Positions 47,763-57,936 of a stretch of 64,000 nt of DNA are shown piece by piece. Location of the stretch: positions 366,309 to 430,308 of the forward strand of contig NZ_SJUO01000003.1 in NCBI RefSeq assembly GCF_004336985.1, given 5' to 3'. Position 1 is the first letter of the stretch. Each line of letters begins with the position of its first letter. The position numbers were made by a program, and so were the translations under genes. Under the pieces are notes generated by a model, which made no database searches, was not told where the DNA came from, and saw only the letters and a program-made list of their open reading frames with translations. This DNA is from Exiguobacterium sp. SL-9. GTDB taxonomy: Bacteria > Bacillota > Bacilli > Exiguobacteriales > Exiguobacteriaceae.

Positions 47763-49646
47763 ATGTCGATTCCTGAGTTAAGTCGAAAATCATTTCGAAC
47801 AAGCGTACTAGTGTTTCTTGATATTATGGCTATTTTATCTTCAATGTTCGTCACGTACTTCTTTTTATATCCAATTGAATTTATTGAAAATGTGGATCGC
47901 AATCATTTTGTGGAGTCCGCTTTACTATACAGCGCGCTATTTATCGTGATGGCCGGTATTAGTCGTCTTTATCGAGTCGCATGGCGCTTCGCGAGCATGT
48001 CAGAAGCCATTCGCCTTGCTGTAACTCTTATCATGAGCACGTTGACTTTGTACGCTCTCCAATTTGCTGTTTACGGAGAAGCGATGGAAAGAATGTTATT
48101 CCTTAGTTTTTGTCTATCGCTTCTACTATTAGGTGGTATTCGTTTAGGCTCGCGAATATACGTGACCTGGAAACAGGATCGTCGTTTAATACTAGGTGGA
48201 AGAAAGATGAAACGTCGTAAATCTGAAAAGAGGACACTGATTGTTGGAGCCGGTCAAGCTGGTCGCATGCTAGTCCGTCAAATCAATCAATCAGATAATC
48301 ATCGTATGAATCCAGTCGGGTTTATTGATGATAATCTTCATCTTCAAAATCTTACTGTGAACGGTGTCAGAGTATTGGGGACGCTCGAACAATTAGAAAG
48401 TGTTGTCGAGAGTCATGCGATTGATAAAATTGTATTCGCTATTCCATCTATGAATTATCAGGACCGACTTGCAGTTATTAAACGGGCCAAAGCAATCTGT
48501 ATGAATGTTCATACGTTGCCAATGATTGAGGAAGTGGCAGCCGGAAAAGTAGCTGTCAACCAAATGCGTCAAGTATCAATCGATGACTTATTAGGTCGTG
48601 AACCGGTGGAACTTGATATTTCAGGGATTCAATCAGAGGTGGAAGGTAAGACAGTGCTCGTTACGGGCGCAGGGGGATCGATCGGGTCAGAAATTTGTCG
48701 ACAAATTTTGAAATTTAGTCCAGAACGCCTTCTCCTATTAGGTCACGGGGAGAACAGCATTTATTTAATTGAACGTGAACTTCGTGAATTGAAACTAGAA
48801 GTCGACTTGATTCCAGTTATTGCCGACGTGCAAGATGTAGAACGGTTGCGTGAAGTGTTCATGAAGCACTCCCCGCATCTAGTCTTCCATGCAGCAGCGC
48901 ATAAACATGTTCCTTTAATGGAAGCAAATCCACATGAAGCAGTAAAGAATAATATATACGGCACGAGAAATGTCGCGGAAATGGCAAATGAGTTTGGTGC
49001 TAATCGATTTGTCATGATTTCAACGGATAAAGCCGTCAATCCGACGAACGTTATGGGATCGACAAAACGTATCGCTGAAATGGTCGTTCAAAATGTAGCG
49101 AAAACTAGTCAAACAAAGTATGCCATTGTCCGTTTTGGGAATGTATTGGGCAGTCGGGGTTCTGTTATTCCACTGTTTAAAAAGCAAATTGAAAAAGGTG
49201 GACCGGTGACTGTAACACATCCTGATATGACGCGTTACTTTATGACAATTCCTGAAGCTAGTCGCTTGGTTATTCAAGCAGGAACACTCGCTGATGGAGG
49301 AGAAGTTTTTGTCCTTGATATGGGTGAACCAGTGAAAATTGTGGATCTTGCCCGTAATATGATTAAATTGAGCGGATTTACTGAAAATCAAATTACGATT
49401 GAGTTTAGTGGAATTCGCCCTGGAGAAAAGATGTTCGAAGAGCTGTTAAAAGAAGGAGAAGTTCATCCTGAGGCAGTCTATCCGAAAATTTTTACAGGTA
49501 TCGTTAGCGAAGAATCGGACTTGGAAGGGAAACTTTCAAGAATGAATGAGTTAAAGACGAGTGAAGCGCTCGGTCTTTATCTCGTTAACTGGGCAAACGA
49601 TTGTCTCGATGCGGTTAAGCATGATCAACTAAAAGAAACAGTCTAG
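47763..49646 (+). CDS. Membrane-bound nucleotide-sugar 4,6-dehydratase (CapD/EpsC/PglF type)
   Basis: A 627-residue protein. Four membrane segments (about 10-130) and a first Rossmann-like domain (TLIVGAGQAGRMLVRQI) precede the catalytic domain (about 290-600) with VTGAGGSIGSEICRQI and STDKAVNPTNVMGSTKRIAE. The usual catalytic Tyr is Met (Met-x3-Lys), as in the long FlaA1-like dehydratases, so activity is not excluded. It converts UDP-GlcNAc into the 4-keto-6-deoxy sugar used for bacillosamine, FucNAc or QuiNAc. It probably supplies the first sugar carried by the priming transferase next to it. Confidence 0.92.
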   Translation: MSIPELSRKSFRTSVLVFLDIMAILSSMFVTYFFLYPIEFIENVDRNHFVESALLYSALFIVMAGISRLYRVAWRFASMSEAIRLAVTLIMSTLTLYALQFAVYGEAMERMLFLSFCLSLLLLGGIRLGSRIYVTWKQDRRLILGGRKMKRRKSEKRTLIVGAGQAGRMLVRQINQSDNHRMNPVGFIDDNLHLQNLTVNGVRVLGTLEQLESVVESHAIDKIVFAIPSMNYQDRLAVIKRAKAICMNVHTLPMIEEVAAGKVAVNQMRQVSIDDLLGREPVELDISGIQSEVEGKTVLVTGAGGSIGSEICRQILKFSPERLLLLGHGENSIYLIERELRELKLEVDLIPVIADVQDVERLREVFMKHSPHLVFHAAAHKHVPLMEANPHEAVKNNIYGTRNVAEMANEFGANRFVMISTDKAVNPTNVMGSTKRIAEMVVQNVAKTSQTKYAIVRFGNVLGSRGSVIPLFKKQIEKGGPVTVTHPDMTRYFMTIPEASRLVIQAGTLADGGEVFVLDMGEPVKIVDLARNMIKLSGFTENQITIEFSGIRPGEKMFEELLKEGEVHPEAVYPKIFTGIVSEESDLEGKLSRMNELKTSEALGLYLVNWANDCLDAVKHDQLKETV

Positions 49647-49663
49647 ATTATGGAGTGTGAATG

Positions 49664-50311
49664 ATGAAGTATATTGAACACAAGCGAAAAATTGATTTGA
49701 TGATGTCGTTGATTGGACTGATTGTACTTGCTCCCTTATTTTTTGGAATTATGATTGCAATTAAACTTGAGTCGAAAGGTCCGGTCTTTTTCAAACAAAA
49801 ACGAGTCGGTCTTCACCGTTCACACTTCAATATTTTGAAGTTTCGAACGATGCGAATCGACGCCCCGAAAGACACGCCAACACACTTATTAAGTGACCCG
49901 GAACTGTACATCACAAAAGTCGGTAAGTTCCTGCGGAAAACGAGTCTTGATGAATTACCACAAATTATTAACATCCTTAAAGGAGAGATGTCTGTAATTG
50001 GTCCACGGCCAGCACTCTGGAATCAATATGATTTACTTGAAGAACGTGAAAAATATGGTGCTAATAATGTTCTTCCCGGATTAACGGGGTGGGCTCAAAT
50101 CAACGGACGAGATGAATTACCAATTACGATCAAAGCAAAATTAGATGGTTATTACATTGAAAAAATCTCTTTTTCATTAGATGCTCGATGCTTTATAGCT
50201 ACTATTGCTAGTGTTTTAAAGCGTGACGGGGTACTTGAAGGAGGACCAACTATAGCAAATAACGAAGTTGCCATATCTAAAGAGGATGAATCTATATATA
50301 AAAATAAGTAA
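49664..50311 (+). CDS. Priming sugar transferase (undecaprenyl-phosphate sugar-1-phosphotransferase)
   Basis: A 215-residue bacterial sugar transferase (PglC/WcaJ catalytic domain, small form). One N-terminal hydrophobic re-entrant segment (IDLMMSLIGLIVLAPLFFGI) precedes the conserved FFKQKRVGLHRSHFNILKFR, LDELPQIINILKGEMSVIGP and GLTGWAQINGRDEL, with the catalytic Asp-Glu in LDELP. It loads the first sugar phosphate on undecaprenyl phosphate. The small form and the CapD neighbour suggest a UDP-linked 6-deoxyaminosugar. ATG at 49661 is an alternative start. Confidence 0.93.
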   Translation: MKYIEHKRKIDLMMSLIGLIVLAPLFFGIMIAIKLESKGPVFFKQKRVGLHRSHFNILKFRTMRIDAPKDTPTHLLSDPELYITKVGKFLRKTSLDELPQIINILKGEMSVIGPRPALWNQYDLLEEREKYGANNVLPGLTGWAQINGRDELPITIKAKLDGYYIEKISFSLDARCFIATIASVLKRDGVLEGGPTIANNEVAISKEDESIYKNK

Positions 50312-50408
50312 TGAATTGAGCTAATACTAAGCTTGCGCAGCAACAAATTTTTTGATTGTGTCAGAACAATAAAAAAATATTATTCTTTAAATAGTGAGGC
50401 GTAAACCA

Positions 50409-51533
50409 ATGAAAGTAGTAATTGTTAATTGTTTCGATACTTATGAAGAGAGAGTTAAACTCATTCGAGATTTTTTTAAAGAACAAGGTGATGAAGTGTC
50501 AGTTATTTCATCAGATTTCAGCCATTCAAGTAAAAAAAAGCGTGAAATAGAAGAAAATGGTTTTTTTTACTTGAAAACAAGACAATATAAGAAGAATTTA
50601 TCTTTTAAAAGATTAAAGTCTCATCAAAAATTTTCTGAAGAAGCTTTTATGAAAGTAAAAGAAATTGAACCTGATGTTTTATATATTTTGGTGCCGCCCA
50701 ACTCACTTGTTAAACAGGCTGCGTTATATAAAAAAAAATACCCGAAGGTCAAAATAATACTTGATATTATTGATTTATGGCCAGAAACACTTCCGTTAAA
50801 GAGAGGTAAGAATTTATTCCCAATAAGTGCTTGGAAAAATATAAGATCTAATTATGTGAATTGTGCTGATTTAATTATTACAGAATGTGATTTATACCAA
50901 GAGGTTCTGGTTAATGAATTAAGAGATATTCCACAAGTCACTCTGCATCTTGCTAAAAACAAAATTCAATTAAATAAAAATGTAATGCTGAGTAATGAAA
51001 AGTTCGATATAGCTTATTTAGGGTCAATTAATAATATAGTAGACATCGATCAAATCGTACAAATAATAAATAATTTGTTAAAAGTCAGACCTGTAACTCT
51101 TCATGTGATTGGAAATGGGGAGAGTAAAGATACTTTAATAAATAGCGTAGCGATGACTGGTGCAAAAATTAAGTATTATGGAATTATTTATGATGAAAAA
51201 GAAAAACAAGATATATTTAGCAAGTGCCATTATGGTTTGAACATCATGAAACAAACAGTATGTGTAGGCCTTACTATGAAATCAATTGATTACTTTCAGC
51301 ACGGACTTCCTATTCTAAATAATATCCAAGCTGATACCACAAGGATAGTCGAAAATTATTCAGTGGGTATAAACATCTCGGATGGATTTAACGCATTAAA
51401 TAATTTAAATGATGAGTACTTCTTGCATCAAAGGATTCAAGTTAAAACAGTATTTGATGAACATTTCTCTATAGAAGCTTTTAATAAAAAATTAGAAACA
51501 ATCTATAAGGAGAATTTGAAGTATGAAAAATGA
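50409..51533 (+). CDS. GT4-like glycosyltransferase
   Basis: A 374-residue protein with the GT-B arrangement: MKVVIVNCFDTYEERVKLIR at the start, KVKIILDIIDLWPETLPLKR, a second domain DIAYLGSINNIVDIDQIVQI, then CHYGLNIMKQTVCVGLTMKS in the nucleotide-sugar region. The usual E-x7-E is not obvious, so it is a divergent member. Sugar donor and acceptor are not predictable. The start at 50409 follows GAGG at 9 bases. It overlaps the acetyltransferase gene by 11 bases. Confidence 0.82.
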   Translation: MKVVIVNCFDTYEERVKLIRDFFKEQGDEVSVISSDFSHSSKKKREIEENGFFYLKTRQYKKNLSFKRLKSHQKFSEEAFMKVKEIEPDVLYILVPPNSLVKQAALYKKKYPKVKIILDIIDLWPETLPLKRGKNLFPISAWKNIRSNYVNCADLIITECDLYQEVLVNELRDIPQVTLHLAKNKIQLNKNVMLSNEKFDIAYLGSINNIVDIDQIVQIINNLLKVRPVTLHVIGNGESKDTLINSVAMTGAKIKYYGIIYDEKEKQDIFSKCHYGLNIMKQTVCVGLTMKSIDYFQHGLPILNNIQADTTRIVENYSVGINISDGFNALNNLNDEYFLHQRIQVKTVFDEHFSIEAFNKKLETIYKENLKYEK

Positions 51534-52116
51534 ATATAGTTTGATGGAATTAATTAGAAACGGGATATCTTATATAGTAACTAAGTGTTTCTATCGAAAG
51601 GCAAGATTGATTCGATTGCCATTTTATATTAGAGGTAAAAAAAAGATAATGTATGGGGAAAAATTCACGACAGGATATGGTTGTAGGTTGGAAGCTTTTG
51701 ATATAAAAGGTGAAGAAACTACAAAAATTAATATTGGATATAATTGTAGAATTGGTGATCATGTACATATTGCAGCTGGAGAACAAGTTTTTATAGGAGA
51801 TAATTGTCTCTTAGCATCTAAAATCTATATAAGTGATATTGCTCATGGAAATTATTCTGATAGTGCGTTTGCATCGAATCCGAACACACCTCCAAATGAA
51901 AGAGAATTAACCACTTCTCCTGTGAGAATTGGAAAAAATGTCTGGATAGGCGACAATGTTTGTGTTCTTCCTGGAGTTACTATAGGCGATGGCTGTGTCA
52001 TCGGAGCAAATGCTGTTGTCAATAAAGACATACCAAAAAACTCAATTGCTGTAGGCGTTCCTGCGAAAGTTGTAAAATTTTTTGATGTCGAGAAACAGAT
52101 TTGGAAGAATAAATAA
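51523..52116 (+). CDS. Left-handed beta-helix O-acetyltransferase
   Basis: A 197-residue hexapeptide-repeat acyltransferase: INIGYNCRIGDHVHIAAGEQ, VFIGDNCLLASKIYISD with catalytic His in IAHGNYSD, then RIGKNVWIGDNVCVLPGVTI and GDGCVIGANAVVNKDIPKNS. This is the maltose/galactoside acetyltransferase (WcaF-like) pattern. It is expected to add acetyl to a sugar of the repeat unit. An N-terminal extension of about 55 residues precedes the repeats. Confidence 0.9.
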   Translation: MKNEYSLMELIRNGISYIVTKCFYRKARLIRLPFYIRGKKKIMYGEKFTTGYGCRLEAFDIKGEETTKINIGYNCRIGDHVHIAAGEQVFIGDNCLLASKIYISDIAHGNYSDSAFASNPNTPPNERELTTSPVRIGKNVWIGDNVCVLPGVTIGDGCVIGANAVVNKDIPKNSIAVGVPAKVVKFFDVEKQIWKNK

Positions 52117-52171
52117 TCTTGTATTGCATATTAATAATATAATTTGATTTTGAGATTGAGAAGGTGAATAA

Positions 52172-53356
52172 ATGATTGGACTATTTAGTTTCGATGGGCC
52201 TATGTACAAGGACATTAATGGAATATATTGTAACACCACTCTTACAAATGAAATGTTCTCTCGATATTTTGAAGTTGTCGATGAGTTAGTAGTGTTAATT
52301 AGAACCTTACCATTAGATAAAACTTACATAGAAGCTAATATGCAAAAAGTAGATTTAAACAATATGAAAATCATAGAAATTCCCAATTTAAACACTGTTA
52401 AAGGCTTTCTAATAGAAAGAAATGAGTACAGCAAAATTATTGAACAGTATGTTGGTAAATCCGATTTAATATTTGCAAGAATGCCAAGCATAATCAGTGA
52501 CTTAACAATTAAGTATAGTTTAAAGCAAAAGAAGAAGTATTTCGTAGAGGTTGGAGGATGTGCCTGGGATGCTCATTGGAATCATGGCTTGTTAGGAAAA
52601 ATTATAGCCCCATATGTATACCTTAAAGCGAAAAGCGGTATCAAAAAATCAGATTATGCTTCTTATGTTACAGAGAAGTGGTTACAAAAAAGATATCCTT
52701 CAAATGGTATAAATACATTTGCTTCAAATGTTTATTTAAACAAAGTAGATAATCATGTACTTCAAAGCAGATTAAAAAAAATTAATGATGTTGATTGTAA
52801 AAAACTTAAAATTGGAACAACTGCAGCAGTTAATGTGAAATATAAAGGACAAGAATATATAATCGAAGCTATTTCTATTTTGAATAAATGTGGTTATGAC
52901 TTTACTTATGAGTTGGTAGGTGGAGGAAGTCCTGACTATTTAAAAAAAATAGCTCACAAATTTGGTGTGGAAGATAAAGTTACATTTAAAGGTTTATTAT
53001 CAAAAAATGAAGTGATAAATTGGTTGGACACTATCGACTTATATGCACAACCGAGTAAGCAGGAGGGGCTTCCACGTGCATTAATTGAAGCTCTAAGTCG
53101 AGGTTGTCCTGCGATTGGATCAAACACAGCCGGAATCCCAGAATTATTAGAAAATAGTGTCAGATTTAATAAAGGCGATGTTAATGTAATTTGTGAAATA
53201 TTGAAAAAAATGGATAATCCATCGCTATCAAATAATGCAATCATAAATTTTAATAAATCAAAAGAATTTGAGTTGGAAAATTTAAATTTTAAAAGAAACA
53301 GAATTTATAAAAAATATAAACAAGCGGTTGTGTCTATAAAGGAGACGTATGAATAA
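52172..53356 (+). CDS. GT4-family glycosyltransferase
   Basis: A 394-residue GT-B enzyme. The C-terminal domain is classical: KLKIGTTAAVNVKYKGQEYI, YELVGGGSPDYLKKIA, VTFKGLLSKNEVINWLD and the E-x7-E motif in PSKQEGLPRALIEALSRGCP. It is a retaining transferase adding one sugar of the repeat unit; the donor is unknown. GAAGGTGA precedes the ATG. It overlaps the next gene by 8 bases. Confidence 0.92.
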   Translation: MIGLFSFDGPMYKDINGIYCNTTLTNEMFSRYFEVVDELVVLIRTLPLDKTYIEANMQKVDLNNMKIIEIPNLNTVKGFLIERNEYSKIIEQYVGKSDLIFARMPSIISDLTIKYSLKQKKKYFVEVGGCAWDAHWNHGLLGKIIAPYVYLKAKSGIKKSDYASYVTEKWLQKRYPSNGINTFASNVYLNKVDNHVLQSRLKKINDVDCKKLKIGTTAAVNVKYKGQEYIIEAISILNKCGYDFTYELVGGGSPDYLKKIAHKFGVEDKVTFKGLLSKNEVINWLDTIDLYAQPSKQEGLPRALIEALSRGCPAIGSNTAGIPELLENSVRFNKGDVNVICEILKKMDNPSLSNNAIINFNKSKEFELENLNFKRNRIYKKYKQAVVSIKETYE

Positions 53357-54326
53357 TATATATTTACACTTATCAAAAACAAAAAACAAATTATCAAAAA
53401 GTAAAAGTGGAAAGTTAATTATTACCCTCTATAGAACTGTTTACGCACGGCCTTTGATTAAGTTTTACGCCTTAAAATTTTCATTAATAAAAAATAGAAT
53501 GAATAAAATTCATTACTATACTAATGATGAGACTTTTAGTATGTTGAAAAATGAACATAAATCCTTGAGTAGATTTGGCGATGGAGAAATCGCATGGATT
53601 TATAAAGATGCAAAAGCATATTTTGGACAAAGTAACTCCGAGGAATTAAGTAGAAGGCTAAAAGAAGTATTACTTTCCAACGAAAATGAAGTTTTAATAG
53701 GGGTACCAGACTTTTTTGGTACGCTAAAGTACCATTCTAAAGAGAGACAAGAATCACGAAATGCTCATTTAGGAAAATACTATTACAGATGGATGGAATT
53801 ATTGGATAGTAACAAAAAATATTCCGACTCATTGATCACTAGAACTTATAATGGTTTAAATAATTTCAATAGCAAACAAATATTTGAACAATGGAAAAAA
53901 ATATGGGATGGAAGAAACGTCGTCCTCATTGAAGGCGGTCAAACTAGATTTGGTGTTGGCAACGATTTATTAGAAAATGCGTATTCTGTTAAAAGAATAA
54001 TTGCGCCTTCTGAAAATGCATTTGATAAATATCATGACATCTTAGATTTTGTGAAAGCTAACAATAATAACGCCTTTAGTAATGATCTATATCTAATTGC
54101 CCTTGGCCCTACAGCAACTATTCTAAGTTATGATATTGCCATGATGGGATATCAAGCCATAGATATTGGTCATTTAGATATTGAATATGAATGGTACTTA
54201 AGGAATGCAACAAAAAAAATTCCTATTACAGGGAAGTATGTTAATGAAGCCGGAGGAACATTTGGAATTGATTTTGATGATGAAACACTCGAGAAATATA
54301 ATAATGAAATAGTTAAATTTATTTGA
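53349..54326 (+). CDS. GT-D-fold glycosyltransferase (DUF1792 family)
   Basis: A 325-residue protein. LSRFGDGEIAWIYKDAKAYF and, near the end, LYLIALGPTATILSYDIAMM with GYQAIDIGHLDIEYEW are the diagnostic segments of the GT-D fold, known from a domain acting on serine-rich streptococcal glycoproteins, where the Asp-x-Glu (GDGE) is essential. It is a metal-independent or unusual-metal transferase; the sugar is not predictable. AAGGAGACG precedes the ATG, overlapping the previous gene. Confidence 0.88.
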   Translation: MNNIYLHLSKTKNKLSKSKSGKLIITLYRTVYARPLIKFYALKFSLIKNRMNKIHYYTNDETFSMLKNEHKSLSRFGDGEIAWIYKDAKAYFGQSNSEELSRRLKEVLLSNENEVLIGVPDFFGTLKYHSKERQESRNAHLGKYYYRWMELLDSNKKYSDSLITRTYNGLNNFNSKQIFEQWKKIWDGRNVVLIEGGQTRFGVGNDLLENAYSVKRIIAPSENAFDKYHDILDFVKANNNNAFSNDLYLIALGPTATILSYDIAMMGYQAIDIGHLDIEYEWYLRNATKKIPITGKYVNEAGGTFGIDFDDETLEKYNNEIVKFI

Positions 54327-54342
54327 AAAGAAGGTGAATTTA

Positions 54343-55365
54343 TTGAACTACGTTATTTTTAATGATGGATTTAAAGATCTTAGTCGGCTATTTTTTTTAG
54401 ATGTGGAAAATTCAAACAATGTCAGAGTGATACGAAGAAACAATATTTTTAAATTTTCTTTTTTAAATTTCATTTGTAAAGCTCATCTCTCTCATCGGAT
54501 GAACAACAAATACTCTTTACCATTCAAAAAAATATGGTATAAAAAGTTATTAAATATAAACTTTGAGAAAGAAGATACAGTCTGCTTTATCATTACGGCT
54601 GATTGGTATTATCCAGATTTTTTAAAATACATTAAGACTCGTTATCCTAATAGTAAATTTGTTTTCTACTTTAGTGATACGGTAGAATCAAAACTTAATA
54701 AAATATCATATATGGATGTTACTCAAATGAAAAAAAAATTTGATTTAATACTATCTTATAATATGAGTGACGTGAAAAAGTACGACTTTATATATACTTC
54801 GATACCGTACTCTTTTGTCCCGGAAGAATGGAGAAGAGAAATTCAAGAGTATGAAGAAGTCGACGTTTTATTTATAGGAGCGGCTAGAAATCGTATTGGA
54901 GAAATAGAGACAGCGTATAAAAAATTAACTAAAGCTAAATTAAAATGCTTCTTTTATATAGTAGACAAGAACTATTCTTCAAAACAAGTAAAAGAAGGAA
55001 TAATCTACAGTCCACATGCTATGCCGTTTAAAGAATTTATGGGAAGGACTATGGCTGCTAACTGTATATTAGAGATTTTAGATAAAGGTACTACAGGAAG
55101 TACTTTACGTTTTTGGGATGCCATTATGTATAACAAAAAACTATTGACTAATTATCCTTACACCAAAAAATCGAAATTTTATAATCCAAATTACATTCAG
55201 TATTTTACACTTCCAGAAGAAATAGATATAGAGTTTTTCAAAACTGAAAATGCTATTGATTATAAGTATATGGGAGAAAATTCACCAGAAACTTTTTTGA
55301 GTTTAATTAGCTCTCAATTACAAAAAAAAGATTTATTACAGGTCACAAATAAAGATCGAGGATAA
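54343..55365 (+). CDS. Putative glycosyltransferase of unknown family
   Basis: A 340-residue protein, mostly alpha/beta. DTVCFIITADWYYPDFLKYI and KFVFYFSDTVESKLN suggest the first GT-B domain, VDVLFIGAARNRIGEIETAY the second, and GTTGSTLRFWDAIMYNKKLL the nucleotide-binding region. It resembles CgeB or lipopolysaccharide-core-type transferases loosely. TTG at 54343 is taken as start because AAGAAGGTGA lies 7 bases before it; GTG at 54334 is within that site. Confidence 0.68.
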   Translation: MNYVIFNDGFKDLSRLFFLDVENSNNVRVIRRNNIFKFSFLNFICKAHLSHRMNNKYSLPFKKIWYKKLLNINFEKEDTVCFIITADWYYPDFLKYIKTRYPNSKFVFYFSDTVESKLNKISYMDVTQMKKKFDLILSYNMSDVKKYDFIYTSIPYSFVPEEWRREIQEYEEVDVLFIGAARNRIGEIETAYKKLTKAKLKCFFYIVDKNYSSKQVKEGIIYSPHAMPFKEFMGRTMAANCILEILDKGTTGSTLRFWDAIMYNKKLLTNYPYTKKSKFYNPNYIQYFTLPEEIDIEFFKTENAIDYKYMGENSPETFLSLISSQLQKKDLLQVTNKDRG

Positions 55366-55370
55366 CTTTA

Positions 55371-56483
55371 ATGACTATAATCATATATATATCTGCAATA
55401 TTAATTAATTTATATTGCGGTCTAAAATACAAAAGCAGAATAAATATGCCGGTTTATTCTGTTTCCTTCATTTTCATATTTCTTTTAATTGCTGGTTATC
55501 GAAATACATCAGGACTATCTAACGATTTGTATTATTATGAATTAGAATATCAAAACTTTCTAGCGGGATCTTTAAGCCAGTATGAAATAGGTTATAAGAT
55601 TTTAATGTCAATAGGTGGGATGATTACTGATGATTTTTACTTATTTAGAAGCATAGTAATTTTTCTATCTTTATTATTAGTTTTTGTCTCCGTGAAAAAA
55701 TATTCTCCTAGTCCTCATTATGTCATTGCTTTATTTACTACGTACTTAGTGATTCTTAGCGCCGAACAGTTTAGATACTTTATCGCTTTTTCTTTGTTTA
55801 TTATTTCATTCAATATTTTGTTGTTTTCAGACTATAAATTCAAAAAAGTATTTTCCGCGATTGTTTTGGGTTTAGCTACAAGTATACATTTTTCGTTTCT
55901 CATATATTTTGTTATTATTGCTCTGTTTTCAGAAAAAACTGAACAAACTATAAAAATAAAAGTGTTAGCGCTTATTACTTTCGTTTTCTGCATTGTAATA
56001 TTTATCAATAACAATACAATTCCTGGATTAGAAACCTTAATATCAGGCATTGACGACTCAAAGATTCAAATATATTTGAACCAAAAAACAGAGTTTGGTT
56101 TTCTTATATTATTTCTCTTACATGGTTTTTCTCTCTTTCTCTCTGGCTGGGCAGTTAAATTATCTCAAAAGAGAACCGATGTAGGAACTTTAAAGAAAAT
56201 CAAATTGATTCATCAAATAAACATATTATCGGTTATATTTTTCCCCTTATTTATGGTTCAAATCACATTCTATCGACTGATAAGGAATTTTTTAATTTTG
56301 AATTATATGTTGGTCTCAGGGATAAGCATATCTAAGGTTATAAAGCTAGACATGCGAGTCTCGTTCTTAGTATTAGCATGGACTTCAGTAATATGTTGGA
56401 TATACTTTGATCTCGTTTTTAAAACACCAATGGAGGCCCTGTTAATTCCTTTTTTCACTGAAAATTATTATTTAAACTTTTAA
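55371..56483 (+). CDS. wzy: EpsG/Wzy-type polysaccharide polymerase
   Basis: A 370-residue membrane protein with about ten to eleven segments. IFLLIAGYRNTSGLSNDLYY is the pattern of the EpsG family, with a long extracytoplasmic loop, and LSAEQFRYFIAFSLFIISFN follows. EpsG-type proteins polymerise repeat units outside the membrane. Its location between transferases and flippase fits Wzy. The start follows GAGGATAACTTTA. Low primary-sequence conservation is normal for Wzy. Confidence 0.86.
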   Translation: MTIIIYISAILINLYCGLKYKSRINMPVYSVSFIFIFLLIAGYRNTSGLSNDLYYYELEYQNFLAGSLSQYEIGYKILMSIGGMITDDFYLFRSIVIFLSLLLVFVSVKKYSPSPHYVIALFTTYLVILSAEQFRYFIAFSLFIISFNILLFSDYKFKKVFSAIVLGLATSIHFSFLIYFVIIALFSEKTEQTIKIKVLALITFVFCIVIFINNNTIPGLETLISGIDDSKIQIYLNQKTEFGFLILFLLHGFSLFLSGWAVKLSQKRTDVGTLKKIKLIHQINILSVIFFPLFMVQITFYRLIRNFLILNYMLVSGISISKVIKLDMRVSFLVLAWTSVICWIYFDLVFKTPMEALLIPFFTENYYLNF

Positions 56484-56511
56484 AAAAACATAACAGGATT
56501 AAGGAAATTCA

Positions 56512-57936
56512 ATGAATAATAAAGCTGTGATTTTTCTGAAAAACATTTGGTATTCGATTTTTAGTAACGTAATTACATTAGCTATTTCCACTATAACTAT
56601 ATTAATCTTTCCGAAGTTGTTAGGAGTTAACGATTATGGTCTTCTGCAACTCTATCTATTTTATTGTGCTTATGTAGGTTTTTTTCATCTAGGTCTTAAT
56701 GATGGTATCTACTTAAGATATGGTGGTAAACATTACAAGGAACTAAACAAAAAAGTATTCTTTGAACAGTATTACGTGTTACTTATTACTCAATTACTAT
56801 TTTTCATAGTCTTGTGGTTTTTTGCACATTTATTTGTTCATGATCCAGACAAAACATTTGTGGTCAAAATGGTTTCTATTTCAATGGTACTAGTTAATTT
56901 GCGGGTAATGCTTGTATATGTTTTGCAAGCTACTAATGAAATAAAAAAATACGCATTAGTTATGTTATCAGACAGAGTATCTTTTTTATTTGGTATCACA
57001 TTCTTATTAATCTTTAATAATGGGTTGTACAACGAGATTATAATGATGGATTTAGCAGCAAAACTTATTTCATTATTACTTTCTATATATTACTGCAAAG
57101 AAATTGTATTTAATAAAAGTGCATTAGGATGGTCAGCTTTTGAAGAAGCAAAAAAAAACATAAGTGTTGGTATTAAACTTATGATTGCGAACTTCTCTAA
57201 TCTACTGATAGTTGGAAACGTAAGGTTTGGAATCGAAAAAATATGGGATGTTTCTACTTTTGGAAAAATTTCACTAACCCTTAGCGTTTCAAATTTATTA
57301 CTAGTTTTTATTAATGCAGTTGGAATTGTGATTTTCCCTGTCTTGAAAAGAGTTCCCAAAAAAGAATTGTCTCAACTGTACTTTACCCTAAGAACGTTAC
57401 TTTCTATGTCTTTACTGGGGAGTATGATTCTTTTCTATCCATTAAGCTTTTTGCTCTTAATTTGGCTCCCAGAATATGAACTTAGTATTATTTATATGGG
57501 ATTGCTTTTTCCTATAGTGCTATTTGAAGGGAAAATGGCACTACTAATTAATACCTATTTAAAAGCTATCCGAAAAGAAAAGATTATTTTATCGGTAAAT
57601 CTACTTTTAGTTTTTTTAAGTTTTATAACCACGGCGATTGTAGTATATAATGTTCAAAATTTAACCCTATCTATTTTATCGATAGTATTTTTATTGGGTT
57701 TGAGATCTTTAATCAGTGAATATTTATTGACCAAAATACTTGGAATCCAATTTTTAAAAAGTGTTTTTCCTGAAATTATTATGATTACGTTGTTTATCAC
57801 ACTGAATTCTATAGCATCTAATAGTACGTCTTTTGTGCTTTATTCTGGATTTTATTCTCTTTATTTGTATTTTTTTAAAAACGAAATTAGCATGTCTGTA
57901 CGTTATTTAACTAAAATCATTAAGACAAAAAATTAA
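56512..57936 (+). CDS. wzx: Wzx-type flippase (MOP superfamily)
   Basis: A 474-residue membrane protein with about 12-14 segments. It starts KNIWYSIFSNVITLAISTIT with FPKLLGVNDYGLLQLYLFY, the standard opening of O-antigen or capsule flippases. It moves lipid-linked repeat units across the membrane for the polymerase coded before it. AAGGAAATT precedes the ATG. Last gene of the AT-rich block. Confidence 0.93.
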   Translation: MNNKAVIFLKNIWYSIFSNVITLAISTITILIFPKLLGVNDYGLLQLYLFYCAYVGFFHLGLNDGIYLRYGGKHYKELNKKVFFEQYYVLLITQLLFFIVLWFFAHLFVHDPDKTFVVKMVSISMVLVNLRVMLVYVLQATNEIKKYALVMLSDRVSFLFGITFLLIFNNGLYNEIIMMDLAAKLISLLLSIYYCKEIVFNKSALGWSAFEEAKKNISVGIKLMIANFSNLLIVGNVRFGIEKIWDVSTFGKISLTLSVSNLLLVFINAVGIVIFPVLKRVPKKELSQLYFTLRTLLSMSLLGSMILFYPLSFLLLIWLPEYELSIIYMGLLFPIVLFEGKMALLINTYLKAIRKEKIILSVNLLLVFLSFITTAIVVYNVQNLTLSILSIVFLLGLRSLISEYLLTKILGIQFLKSVFPEIIMITLFITLNSIASNSTSFVLYSGFYSLYLYFFKNEISMSVRYLTKIIKTKN